DNA of 64,000 nucleotides from Dillenia suffruticosa (Eukaryota > Streptophyta > Magnoliopsida > Dilleniales > Dilleniaceae). Within the stretch, counting starts at the first letter, position 1; the number at the start of each line of letters is the position of its first letter. Below the pieces are notes generated by a model that did not search any database, was not told the DNA's origin, and saw nothing but the letters and a program-made list of their open reading frames with translations. Made by a program: the position numbers and the translations under genes. The stretch covers positions 13,357,001-13,421,000 of the forward strand of contig JAVTVX010000021.1 of the NCBI GenBank assembly GCA_033439265.1. The letters run 5' to 3'. Shown piece by piece: positions 9,045-20,612 of this stretch.

Positions 9045-11453
9045 ATGTCTTCCTTCAGAGACGGACAACTAGTTCCAGCTCCACTAGAGAAGCCAAAGAA
9101 CGCCGTCGCTCTACTGCCGCGGCCTCCGGCGGCAGGATCTAATGCTTTAGTCGAGTACAAGCCGACAGCGGCTCCCAATATCGAAGAGGAAGATCTCGAA
9201 GTCAAACTCCGGCGAATCATCGAGCATGTCCCTGTTCGAGTTAGTAATACATCTGGTAGCTCTGCTGGGTCTGGTTCCGGTGACTTTCATCAGGTTCGGA
9301 TTATAATTTGAATTTTATTATCCGTTTTTTGGTTTTAAGTTTTGGGTATTTTTGAATCCTAGTTTTTTGTTTGTGTTGATTAGAGTTTGGTTGGTCGCTA
9401 ATAGAATTAATATCCTTGGGAGTGCAAGTATTGAATCTTCAATTCTTTGGGTTTAGTTTTCTCAGTGAGATTTGGAACATGGATTTACTAGGGTTTTGTT
9501 TGGTTGCTGGAAAAGATAACCGAAAGAAGTGATAATATTGAAAATTCTGATGTATTTACTTAGATGTAGGAAGCAAGAAAATTGTTAGTTGAAATTGCGA
9601 ATTTTCGGTTCGGTGGTTTTTGCAAACCCCAGTTTTTGAGTTTCTGTTGTTTCCTCTCTCTCTCACACCTCTTCCTCCTTCTCCTCCTCATCCTCCTCCT
9701 TCTTTTTATCAATATATGTGTGTGTGTGTTTCTTAGGTTTTGAAATGCATGAAGTGATAAGAATATGGAATCTTGATTGACTAATGCTACACATACATAA
9801 TCTTTTAACAACAGATTTCTCGGATTTGAATTGGCATAGTGTTAATGGTTGAAATTTGTATTACATACTGTGGTATTCTTTTCAATCTGTGTCATACCTA
9901 TAATTTGTCTTGAAATATGTTGGGATCAAGATATTTGTCAGATGTTATGGAATTTTTTGGGTGTGTACTACATTTTGGTTTCCTATTGTGCTTTGCCGTA
10001 ATTTTTGTAGAATGTTTCATTGAAGCTTTTCCACAAAAGGTCCTTTATTGTAGAAAAAAACCCATAGAAACTGAATCTACGGCGTGTTAGACCTAGAAGC
10101 AGGAGAAAGAGGATGAAGTTATATTAAAGTACTAGGTTGCTTATGTATTGTGATATGAGGAAACTTTAAAGGTTGGCTTTGAGCATGAGTTTTTAAATTT
10201 TCTGAGTATGATAGTAGTGCTAGAGAGAGGAGAGGAGAGGAGGACTTATCTCTCCAGTTCCCTGCATTTTGAGGGAGAATAAATCCATATGAGTGTGGAA
10301 GGAAAACTTCGATTTGCTTTAACATTTTCTTGTTTGCATCCCCTAGTGTTGTCAAAGGTGCTGGCGCTAAGCATGGCGCTTGCCTGAGCAAAGTAAGGCT
10401 TTTGTTGCTTACGCATTTTATTGGGAGTTTTGAGGGGGACAGATGGCAGGATTCATGAAGGGAGGTAAGGGAAGGGGATCAGAGGGGAGGGCATGGAACA
10501 TTACCTCCTCATGCTTGGATTTAAGAAATTAGTGAAGGGAGAGGGAAGGTAAATCTGGTGTATTTTACTTTTTTCATTAGAACCTGAACCTCTCATCTTG
10601 AACATTCCTCGCCCTAGCCCCCCCCCCCAAAGAAAGAGAAAACAGTGGGAACAAGTTTTTGAAGAGTTAAGAGGGGATGGAAGGGTATTGAAACCCTCCT
10701 ATTTACATATGAGAGATGATTGAAGACACGATGTTGCGAAGATATGGCTCAGTGCTTAGGTGTGGGCCTCATGAGTGCAGTCAAGCTGTTTGACCTTGTT
10801 ATTATTGCATTCATACCTGTGGGTATCTGCTAACTGATGGGTTTCAAAGGTTCACTTTGGCTGCTTGACCTTGTTACTGTTGCACTGACTTATTAATGGT
10901 ATTTGGGTGGGTTTTATACTGTACAGCAAACAGTATTTGGGTAGGTGTTCATACAGCGGATCAAATATGCCCTTTTTCACAATGTGTTCCTATTTGCGGC
11001 TAATTGAAGTCCATTGGAACCCCAATCAAAATGAGGCATTCTTTTCTTGCCTGTGGGCACCTCTCTCCAACCTCCTCAATATGAAGGGCACTAAATCATT
11101 GTAGTTGGAATTCCATTTGTATTTCTTCTTCCCCGAGTGTTTTGAACTATTCTTGAATCTTGTGCCTTGCCATGAAACAGTATCGGCAGATGAGACGAAA
11201 GGAACAAGATCGACTTGCTAGAATGGAAGTTGATTTCCAGAAAAGAAAAGAGCTGGCTGAATTTAACATGAGAAGGGAGGAAAGACTAAAAGCTGCTGAG
11301 GAGTGGACAGCAAAGAAGCGTTTGAAACGACAGAAGAAAAAACAGCGGAAAAGAGAGAAGAAGAACAAAACAGATGCTGGTGAAGAAGAGCATAGGAAAG
11401 AAGAATCATCAGATGAAAGCGGGGATTCTGATCACGGTGAAGACGCAAATTAA
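9045..11453 (+). CDS. PRKRIP1: PRKR-interacting protein 1 homologue (spliceosome-associated)
   Basis: Two exons, 9045-9293 and 11181-11453, joined in phase 0 (CAG|gt..., ...aaacag|TAT) give 173 residues. The family (PRKRIP1/DUF1168) is nuclear; the human protein is a component of activated spliceosomes contacting U2 snRNP. Seen here: an N-terminal region with VEYKPTAAPNIEEEDLEVKL, then across the junction SGSGDFHQ-YRQMRRKEQDRL, the family's signature, followed by a long charged helix (ARMEVDFQKRKELAEFNMRR) and a very basic KKRLKRQKKKQRKREKK stretch that is a likely nuclear localisation signal, then an acidic Ser/Glu tail. Intron 1 is 1.9 kb with repeats. Start chosen at the first ATG before the conserved region. 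Confidence 0.92.
10346..10412. repeat. Short dispersed plant repeat in PRKRIP1 intron
   Basis: The segment starting GTTGTCAAAGGTGCTGGCGC and continuing with alternating GGCGCT/GCCTGAGC words resembles a widespread plant repeat made of GTTGTCAAAGGCGC and GCGCCTAGGCGC words. Assignment is from memory of that family. Confidence 0.35.
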
Positions 11454-13550
11454 GTGAGTCCTGATCAAGGTTCTATCCACAATGTGGCTTTGACATGCAT
11501 GGGGATGCAAGCCGGTGCAGGAAACTAACTTCCTCAGATTTCAGGTTCTTCATAACTTAATGCCATTGATCCATCACGATTCAATTGATCCAATTGAGGA
11601 TTTTCTTTTCGTGCATGTAAATCTGGACATGAATTGCTTTAAGGGAAACCACGCCTTGATACAGAACAATATTGGTTAGCCCTTTCGACAATCCATTGTC
11701 TGAAAATGCCATACGGGCACAAATGAAACTTTTACTGTTCATTTGCCTCTGGAGGATTTGTTGAAAATCTTACTTTCACACTCATTGTTCATATTGTGAA
11801 GTCCCAGAAGATGAGAGCTGTTGAATTCAAAATCTACTTCCTGAGAGCACGATTTGATGCTCGCATGTTGAATGGTGGATCCTTTATGTATTTTAGTTCT
11901 ATTTCTTATCAAGACTCCTTTACAGAAGCAATCATGCAAACATAAAAAGCACTTATATTGGAATAGGTCAAGGAATTGTGTTCTGCTTCTGACCAAGTTA
12001 CTGAGGTGTGGCTTGACAAAACCCAAAAATGTGGCATTGAAAATTTGGTTCTACATCTCGATACGAATTGATTAAATTGTTGGATGTATAAAATATATAA
12101 TATATGTTTAATAGTGTATGTTTAGCTATTAATTTATTTTTCTAATTTAATATCTGATCTTATTAGGAAAATAAAAATAATATATCTTTGTTTAGATAAC
12201 GCAAAACAATTTATTTTCTCCCATTTGTGTAATTCACGGACTATTTTTTTTTTTGTGTTATACAAATCGGTATTTGAAATCATGTTCTGATTAATCTGGT
12301 TGTGGTCCATTAAGGGAGCTATCCTTCCAACGTAGTTTTTTTCATATTCAAGCCACGAATTGAATTCAGAAACTTGATTAAGAGATTTAGTATCACATCT
12401 TATTAAACCAAACCAACGTAATTCACAGACTATCGTGTCAGATGAATTTATTTGATCTAAATTTGAAGAATATCAATAGTTTCGTAGATCCGTTTAAATT
12501 ATTATACTCAAAAAAATGTGAAATAGATTGCCTTTATTAAAAGGGTAAGTCTCTTCATGAGGCCATTAATAATTTGCTCAAGAAATTTAAAAGATATTAT
12601 CTTAAAAGTGTAGTAATTAAGGTCTCCTCTGATTTAGATTCACATGCTTGTGTCATAATGAGTAATCATATTTGTTTAAGAACTATGCACCCCCAGAATC
12701 CAACATTACTTCTAGCTTGACTTTAGCATTAATAATTGTCATTTGGACAAAAAATTAATCTTATATTTTCTCTTTAATTCTTTTTAGCCTTTTAATTTTC
12801 TTGTTAATGTTTCTCATTTTCTCATTCATTATATTTTTCCAATCCATTACATTCTGATTATTTTTTTAAAGAAACTGAGAAATTAATATTTAATTTTTAA
12901 ATCGCATGATAAATTTAAAAATTATATTATATGTGTAACACTGGTCAATAAATTACGTAAATTAACTAAAACCCTTGCATGCTTGGCCAATTTCCAAATT
13001 TAATGTTCACTTTTAATCAATAATTGTAAATAAATATTTTCATGGCACCTTAAATGATAAATCGCTATTTTTCTCAGAAAAATAAAAATTGTAAAATGGG
13101 TATTCGAATATCATTCTGCTTTTAAAAAAATGTAGAAAAACAAGATACGAAAAAGAGTAAAAAATTACAATATTACCAAGGGAAAAACTTATCTTAGGAA
13201 AATTTTAAATGTCTTTAAATATATTGAAAATCTTGGAAAAATATACTTTTTTTTATAAAATATATTTCAGAATAAAACTTTCCTTATAATTTTTTTTAAG
13301 CAAAGACAATCATAAGTCTTCTTTTCTATAATTTTCTTAGAAAACTATTTTTACAATTATTTCTCTTATTTTAGAATTAATTAAGAAAAATAAAATAGAA
13401 CTGACTGAGTCAAAAATCAAATAAATCCATTATTATATGATAATAAAGGGCTCAACATATTTTATTTTATTTACTTAAGTTCAAATAATAACTGACGCAC
13501 GAGGCGCACACGACAACGCAATATTGATCAAATCCGGCGCAGTCCATTAA
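11454..13550. other. PRKRIP1 3' UTR and AT-rich intergenic DNA
   Basis: The first 600 bases have mixed composition and should hold the 3' UTR. From about 12070 the sequence becomes AT-rich and featureless up to the reticulon promoter. No gene seen. Confidence 0.5.
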
Positions 13551-13590
13551 AGCCCGGCCCGGCCCAACTAGCCCATCCTTTATATCACAA
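13548..13590 (+). promoter_or_regulatory. Reticulon promoter: GGCCCA/GCCCA (site II-like) cluster and TATA-like element
   Basis: AAGCCCGGCCCGGCCCAACT followed by AGCCCA (13550-13575) is a cluster of GCCCA words like TCP-bound site II elements. TTTATATC follows at about 13579-13586, some 150 bp upstream of the ATG, as a possible TATA box. Confidence 0.45.
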
Positions 13591-13660
13591 CGATAATGTA
13601 TTTCGGTTCTCTCTTGCATCCTTATTTATTTCTCAGTGCTTTTGGCAGGACAAGACAGGC

Positions 13661-13663
<3 letters not shown>

Positions 13664-13698
<35 letters not shown>
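13664..13698. repeat. (CT)n microsatellite in the reticulon 5' leader
   Basis: About 17 CT units ending 37 bp before the ATG. Confidence 0.9.
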
Positions 13699-13700
<2 letters not shown>

Positions 13701-13734
13701 AATTCTGATTGTCTTTCGAATCCCTAATTTCGCT

Positions 13735-14111
13735 ATGGAAGGTGGTAGCTTCTCCCTTCATCAATCTCTTGGCGGTGGTTTAGGTCTCTCTCATCTTTTT
13801 CATTCTCTCTCTGACACACATATAATTCCTTGTGATCTGCATTCTATTCAAACAAAATGTATATGTTTACCAATTGAAGTTCTCGAGATTAATATTTGAT
13901 GCTTAATTTTGGTTTTGTGTGTGTGTAGTTGCGGATATGCTATTGTGGAGGAAATTGAGAGCAAGCGTTATGCTGTTAATCGGTGCAACTTCTGTGTGGT
14001 TGCTTTTTGAAATAGCTGGTTATAATTTCTTGTCTTTCGTTGCCAATGTTCTTCTTCTTTTGGTCTCCATTCTCTTCTTTTGGGCTAAATCCGCATCTCT
14101 TCTTAATAGGT

Positions 14112-14148
<37 letters not shown>

Positions 14149-14151
14149 ATA

Positions 14152-14187
<36 letters not shown>

Positions 14188-15737
14188 TGTATGTATGTGT
14201 ATATATATCATATACATATGTTGGTTGATTATAGTAAGGTATTAGCAATGAAAAAGCTAATTGGGATATGTGGAGCTATGAAGTTCAAAGTTTCCATTGC
14301 ATGATTTTAATGTCCATTGGATTTTTGGCAGTTTTGATGATTGAATTTTTTTGGGTCTTAAAAGGCATTACTTAGTGAGTATCTTAGGAGAAACATACAA
14401 AAGAGTAATGTCTCTTGGAGCAAAGAAGTGAATGACTGAATTGACAAAACTTACTTTGATTGGTGAAGTGATCTTAGAGGACTCTATCATATGCTTAGAG
14501 TAATTTTATCAGGACTGGTTTGGTTGCCAATATGACTGCACTTTCTCCAGTCAATGAAGCATTACTGGATACAAAATGGGCTTTAAAAATCTTATGCTAG
14601 TAGTTGGATTTGGGTTTTCTGTCATGGTCCCAAATAAGAGATGTTGTTGGAGTGATAGGTAGGTTTTGGCAACTTCTCTTGTATCATGGGGATAAAACAA
14701 CTAGCCATTTTCATGTCATTTTCAGTTATTAAAGGATGCATGTTTCTCAATCAAAGTAAGTAGTGGATGTTTTCAAGTTGCGTGTCACAACTCTATATTG
14801 TACTCTTTTCTTTTTCCCAGGGTTTTGGATTTGCATTCCGTAAAATAAGTTTCTCATGAGGCGAATTAAGTGAAGGAAAAATTAATGACCAAAATGACTG
14901 AATCTAATGTTTCCCAATTTTATTGGTTAGTATTGGAAAAATGGTAGAATTTGAGGAACTTTTTCATTCCATATAAATTTAACCTCCTTAGAGCAGCGCC
15001 AAAAGCTTTCACCTTTCATAGCTTACATTTTGCTGATATATGCATTATTTCCTCTTAGAAAAGAGAAATATATATGCTGAACTGATCAATATTGCGGTGC
15101 AGACCGCCACCCCCAATTCCTGATCTGGAAACTTCTGAAGAATCTGTTGCTAAGATTATTGAGGCACTTCGGAATCATATCAACCATGGTTTGTCAGTTG
15201 CGCATGAAATTGCAGTTGGGGGAAATGTATTACTTTTCATTCAGGTGCCTGGATTGTAAAACTCAATGCATTCCTATTCTTATGCACATGCTTAGGTTCA
15301 TATTTAGTAATTGATATTTTTTGTGATGCATAGGTGGCCTTTTGCTCGTGGTTGGTATCATATATCGGCAGTTTCTTTGACTTCCTAACTCTCATGTATA
15401 TTGGTAACTCTTATTTTGCCACCCCTATTTTTAATGTACTTTTTTTTTTCCTCAAATGCCTGGTATTTTTGGTGCAATCCTTTTTCATATCTTTTCATTA
15501 AAAGTCTGTAATCCCCTCAATCGTTTATTGTCTTTTGGCCATCATTTGTTTATATGCTGTGATCACTCCACAGGTGTCCTGCTCTCTCTTTCCCTACCTC
15601 CGCTATGTGAAAAATATCAAGATCTGATAGAGGGACTCCTCACAAAAGGGCATCAAATCATTCAAGAGCAGTGTAGGAAAATTGATGAGAATATTCTCAG
15701 GAAACTCCCTCTTGACAAACTAAAGAAATTCCAGTAG
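13735..15737 (+). CDS. Reticulon-like protein (RTNLB, short-N-terminus type)
   Basis: Shapes tubular endoplasmic reticulum. Five exons: 13735-13783, 13929-14109, 15103-15244, 15334-15403, 15574-15737; phases fit throughout and give 201 residues. All junctions are GT-AG. The short N-terminus runs into [15 protein letters not shown], the start of the reticulon homology domain, followed by the first long hydrophobic hairpin ([20 protein letters not shown], then [20 protein letters not shown]). Exon 3 carries [14 protein letters not shown], a plant RTNLB hallmark; exons 3-4 supply the second hydrophobic hairpin ([20 protein letters not shown]). The C-terminus ends [11 protein letters not shown]; no canonical KKxx retrieval signal. 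In Arabidopsis RTNLB10 lies next to TIC21 (from memory), as here. Confidence 0.93.
14113..14220. repeat. Compound microsatellite at the 5' end of reticulon intron 2
   Basis: (CT)n, then (TA)n, then (TATG)n, then TA. It starts four bases after the GT of the exon 2 donor (14110). Confidence 0.9.
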
Positions 15738-16942
15738 GAAACATGTAACGCTCTCACTCTTGCCCTCACACGCACATGGTTGCACAGCACACATGACGGT
15801 CAAATTTTAACACTAATGGATTGGTATAACAACTTAGAATGTTGTATGGTTTCCAATGAATACCATTATAAAACAGTCTTTTCATGCTGACTTTTATTTG
15901 ATGTTATTATGCATTATTTGTGGTTCAGTTCTGTTATATAAATAGAATAATAAACTAAATGAAGTCGCTTCTATCAGATCCTCAAGAGTGTATGTAGTTC
16001 CAATTATTTTACAGTAAATTACTTTCTGCATCTCGAATGTGGGCCATGCCCATTTTCTTTCTGATGGCCTAAAACATGTTTTGACACCCCCGCGAATGCG
16101 TAAGCACATGGAGAATGATACAAATTGCACGTGCACAGGGGATGATACTGAAAATTGCCCTAATATCAGTAGTAATGAAGCTGCAACTCTCTACAGATGT
16201 TGCACCTGAAATGAGAACACAATGACAAAAGGTTTTCCATGATTTTGTTGTCTCTGATGTGGAGATAGGATATGATTTTTGTCATCTCCATTTCTAATGT
16301 CTATAATCTGTATGATTGACAATTTTTTATGTCAAAACGGCTTCCCGCTTGTCCAAACTTTCCAAACTACTTGTGACAGGGTTAGATATTGCTGTTCTTT
16401 ACATGTTCATCACAGACCCACAGTTACTTGTTTGGCCTTACTCAAATATGACAGTAGTAAAAAGACTATGGCTATAATGCAGTGACATCTGTTTCTTAAG
16501 CAGGTGGTGAATGTTGGATATCAGCAACCTCAACTTTGCCTATCCACTTACCTCAGATTTTCAAAATTTTTATTGGTCTTTGGTGTTTGACACATGCATT
16601 TTTGCTATACCAATGCATTGAAATATTGAGATCTGTTGAGGGTTGGTTTTGTATGCAGTGAACAATATCTGCTGCATCATTGTAATAATATGCATGGATT
16701 TAATTAATAGTTACTAATATTAATCTCTCGTTGTGCAAGTTTTGGGAGGACTATCTGATCAAAATGATCCAATGGCACTCATGAAATTGTTTGAGTTTAG
16801 ATTATGTATCAAGGGAATTTTGTACTACTTCCTTTCTCTTTCGCCTTATCTAAACTTTAGGAAATTGATGACTAAGTCTTTTACTAATGGATAATCCATT
16901 AGCCTTTTACCCCATCATTCCTTCTCACCCTAGCTCTTTGTA

Positions 16943-17330
16943 TTTTTTTTTTTTGATGGATAGAAAAGGAATAGCTTTATTAATGAGAGAAGAAAGTATA
17001 TAGAAAGCTCATTGGATGAGAAATCCTCAAACACTATGAAACACAAAGAGCTAGTGGAGGACTTCTTTCGGTCTCTGTTCAAGTCCTCCAGCCAATAATC
17101 TCTAAAAACCCCTAATGCATGAGGCAAACGAGATGTTAAAACAATCTTATCCCAAGGATTCAAAGGACCAATAGATTGATTTATGAAAATCCTAGCATTT
17201 CACTCCCCCCAAATACACCCAATGAAGAGCCATAAGATCTCCCTACAAAGCAAACAAGCATCCTTCTGCCCTCCAAAACCTTGTTTAAACTCCAGCTGTC
17301 TCTCTTATACCCTTCCTCTAAGACGGATTC
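16943..17330 (-). mobile_element. 5'-truncated LINE C-terminal fragment with poly(A)
   Basis: On the minus strand a T/A run at 16943-16954 is the poly(A) tail. Upstream of it the translation gives LWLFIGCIWGE, a stop, then NARIFINQSIGPLNPWDKIV, like the W..W.ERN.RIF block near the C-terminus of plant LINE ORF2. It continues TSRLPHALGVFRDYWLEDL and a hydrophobic low-complexity end. The stop replaces the Arg of ERN. Family identity is inferred from this motif only. Confidence 0.55.
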
Positions 17331-18330
17331 AGATGTTCATGGGAGATATGGGGTTGCAATTATGGACAACAAATAGTTATTTAAAGTGTGGATCAGAACC
17401 TCTTGACTGACAAGGCTATTTTCCATGATGAGAACTGTGTCAAACTTCCTTACGGATGTTAACTTTGTTGGGAGCCTGCCTTTTTATATGCCAGATGTTA
17501 AGCCTACAAGAAACGATCATTTTCATTAGACGATGGTAGTTTTCATTTGCGTTAAAATGTTCTCCCGTGGCTCTGCATCCTCAATTAGTCTTTTAGATGG
17601 TAAAACTTGTTGATTTGGTCATTATGCTCTAGTAAGTGGTAAATTACTGGTAACCAAAATGTACAGGATAACACCCTCATTCTAGAATTAAGCAAGTCAA
17701 GGACACTTACTGCTTGCAAATAAGAAAAGGACAAATATGAGCATATTCTCCAATGAACACTGCAATGGGCGTTTGACTTTTTTCTTGGTTATGTTCCTGT
17801 TTTATTGGTGAGCTTCATCTGCGTCCTCTGAAGCATGCTTTCTAGTGTATTTAGAGAAAGCTTGCCTTGCCACTCACGGGCTTTAATCCTTGATGTGCTT
17901 TAGGTTCTTCATAGTATGTGCTCTAAGTTTTGGTTTGGTCGCGTTGATGTCTCATTTGGGATAGAACTTGTTGGAAACCTATTTACCAGCTAAGTTAAAA
18001 ACCTAACAAGGCTACTTATCAAAGTGGCATTATCATAGTCACTTTCTGCTGTGCTTATAAGTGCAGAATATTGTGAGTTGCACTCTGAGATGCAGACTTT
18101 CATATTGTTATCGTATTTGGTTGGTTCTAGCACTATTACAAGGTTTTGTGGAAAGTGATCAATTCACAACATTATGGTAGCTAAACTGTCTTAAAAATTG
18201 GAGATAAAATTTGAACATGTGGGTCTCTGGTCAGTGTTATATTGGGGGGGGGGGGGGGAGCTCCCTCTCTCTGAAGCTCTGGTTTTAGAGACTTAACAGG
18301 CTTCGTGTGCTTGTAGTAGATAAATTTAGA

Positions 18331-18786
18331 GGGTATTTGGCTAAACTCATAAACTCTTCAAAACATCTTATAAGATGTTAGAGAGCTTATAAGCTTGTGA
18401 AATTTACTTGGTAATTTTTTTTAAGAGGGATTATAAGCTCTAAAAATAAGATATTTAGAGCTTCTAAACTGTTTTGTTTTAACCATGAACTAACCAAAAT
18501 TCCCTCATTAATATCTCATTCCCACATTTACCCTTTTCATAGCTATTTACATGATATTAATGCATCATATCTTTTTTAATTATTTCATACGAAAACACGA
18601 TTATTTTCCAAACATAATAATAACTTGTGAGTTTCTAGAATATATTGTAAGCAGTTGGACCTTATTTTAATCAAACACTTTAATAACTTATTTTAAAAAT
18701 AAAATATAGAAGCTTATGAACTCCAAAAACATCTTACAAGCTCTAGGAGCTTATAAGCTGTTTAAAATAAGCTTAGCCAAACACCC
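18331..18786. mobile_element. MITE-like element with terminal inverted repeats
   Basis: The left end GGGTATTTGGCTAAACT pairs with the reverse complement of the right end, GGGTGTTTGGCTAAGCT (15 of 17). Subterminal AGCTTATAAGCT words occur at both ends. About 456 bp, AT-rich, no coding capacity. The GGGTGTTTGGC end is typical of hAT-like plant MITEs, but I could not make out a clean 8-bp target-site duplication. Confidence 0.65.
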
Positions 18787-20385
18787 CCTTATTCAGATGG
18801 CTTTCCAAGGTCATGCAAGTTTCTGGGGTTGGGAAAGGGCATCTGTGGATGATGCTTGGAAGGTCTGAGTGTTGATTCTAGCGGACAACAAAGTGAGATG
18901 GTTCCCTATGGTTGATCATGGTTGGCTGATTATTTTTTCCCGTCAGCTGAGACAAAGTTGAAAATGTGGTTAGTAGTGAAGTATGATTCTTCTGCCTGGA
19001 ATGATGCAAAGCATCAATGTCATCAATTATCCTTGAAAGAACTTATTCGTGATATTGCTGCTGTATGGATTGAATGATACATTACTTGGTACCGACCGTA
19101 TGATGGAATCATTTGAAGCTTTTTCCGTGACAGAAGGGGCCTCCATAGTCCAGATTGTCTTAACTGCTTTGGACTCTTCTAGTAAGTAATCTGCTCCTGC
19201 ACGTCAGTACAATTTACACCACCTCTCAAGATTCGAGGTTCACACCTTGGTAATCTGCTAGCAAGGTCTTGAGTGCGTGTGGTTTGTTGGCTAATGCATG
19301 TATCCTATAAGTTTATGGGTGCACACTCAAATGATAGTAATCTGCCTCAGGAATGCCTTTTTGAACATATAAATGGCCTTAGCTTTAATTATTCTGGCAG
19401 TGTCCCTTTATCTTCTTTATGGAAACATAAAAACTGATGTTTAAACTTGATAATTATCGGTGCTCTCTGAGCTAATGAGGGAAAGTGTAGGAAACACCGG
19501 AGAATAATACCAATATGTTCTTGAGGTGCAAATGATGGGCATTGTATTTTCATACCAATTAGGTTTCACTTTCTCTTTCCTTAGTCTGCCTTGCTTTTAT
19601 CAGAAACACTGAAGCATCTGTTTCTAATGCAGCGCAATCTACAAATACATGCCCACATGGATAACTACAATTGCTTACATTGTGTAGCTTATACTTTTTT
19701 CGGCTGCTGCGATTTCAGGGTTCGGATTCTTCTTATCAACCAAATTGGATTGGGATTACTTTTAAGAGGGGACCCGGTTGCATCCACATATTAATTTTAG
19801 GAGTTCCATTTTTTGACAGTCAGTATGCTTAAAATTTGCAAGTCTAATTTTTTGGCAAATGATTTGTTGGTTTCCTCTGGATTGTAAGGTTTCCCCATGC
19901 AAGAGACCTTACCTTCCCCTAATTTTTTTCCATCTTGTTTATATTTCTACAGTAATGGAAGTAAAAATTTTCCTGAATATGATACTCTGCAGATTGTGTA
20001 TACACTTTTTGTTGGTTGGAATGGAATCGACATGGCTTAGTAAAGTCACATTATCTGGAAAAGACATTGAGATTGTCTCTTCAGATGCAGGGATCTAAAG
20101 CTTGAAGTTGTGTCATGGCAACGTCCCTTGCCTGCACGCCTTGCATTGAATTCACATATTAATGCCTCACATACATAAAATTTTTGCCACACGCTGTTGC
20201 TGAAGGGAACTAGCAAAAGCATGCGGTTTGGATTTATGAAACCACAAATTATTTTACTAGGTTTGGGAAACCTCAAACCTGGGAATCCAAAAGTAGGAGA
20301 TTTGTTCAACGACAAAAACACATTTGTGTGAAGACCAAAAAGGAAATGCCCAAAAAAGTTTCTCATTGCCAAGAGGGCTTTACAG

Positions 20386-20483
20386 GTTCACATTTAAGCA
20401 TTCAAGTACAAATAAGGTTTCTGTTGAAAATCACGTTCACATTTAAGCATTCAAGTACAAATGGGGTTTCTGTTGAAAATCAC
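20386..20483. repeat. 49-bp tandem duplication
   Basis: Two nearly identical 49-bp copies (20386-20434, 20435-20483), each starting GTTCACATTTAAGCATTCAA and ending GTTGAAAATCAC; they differ by two bases (AATAAGG versus AATGGGG). Lies 130-230 bp downstream of the TIC21 stop, probably in its 3' UTR. Confidence 0.9.
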
Positions 20484-20612
20484 ACCATGTTAAAATAGGC
20501 TAAACGATCTACATGTTGAAACAAAATGCCAAAAAATATCTTCTTGATTCACATTGCTCCAAAAACAACATATGCTCCGGATGTTTTCTTAAATATTTCA
20601 TCAGAGGGAACC

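Larger units (their letters stand above)
15738..20385. other. Reticulon 3' UTR and intergenic DNA without a gene
   Basis: A 4.9 kb gap between reticulon and TIC21. Composition is less AT-rich than other gaps, suggesting old transposon or gene-derived sequence. It includes a LINE 3' end, a MITE-like element and a G15 run (18244-18258). Short open frames show no recognisable family. Confidence 0.5.

Noticed and set aside
13976-14304. Several overlapping frames rich in R-E, Y-I-H-T or L-S
   Set aside because: Translations of the CT/TA/TATG microsatellite in reticulon intron 2.
20046-20372. 108-codon minus-strand frame downstream of TIC21
   Set aside because: Lies beyond the TIC21 stop, no recognised domain; probably 3' UTR/intergenic.
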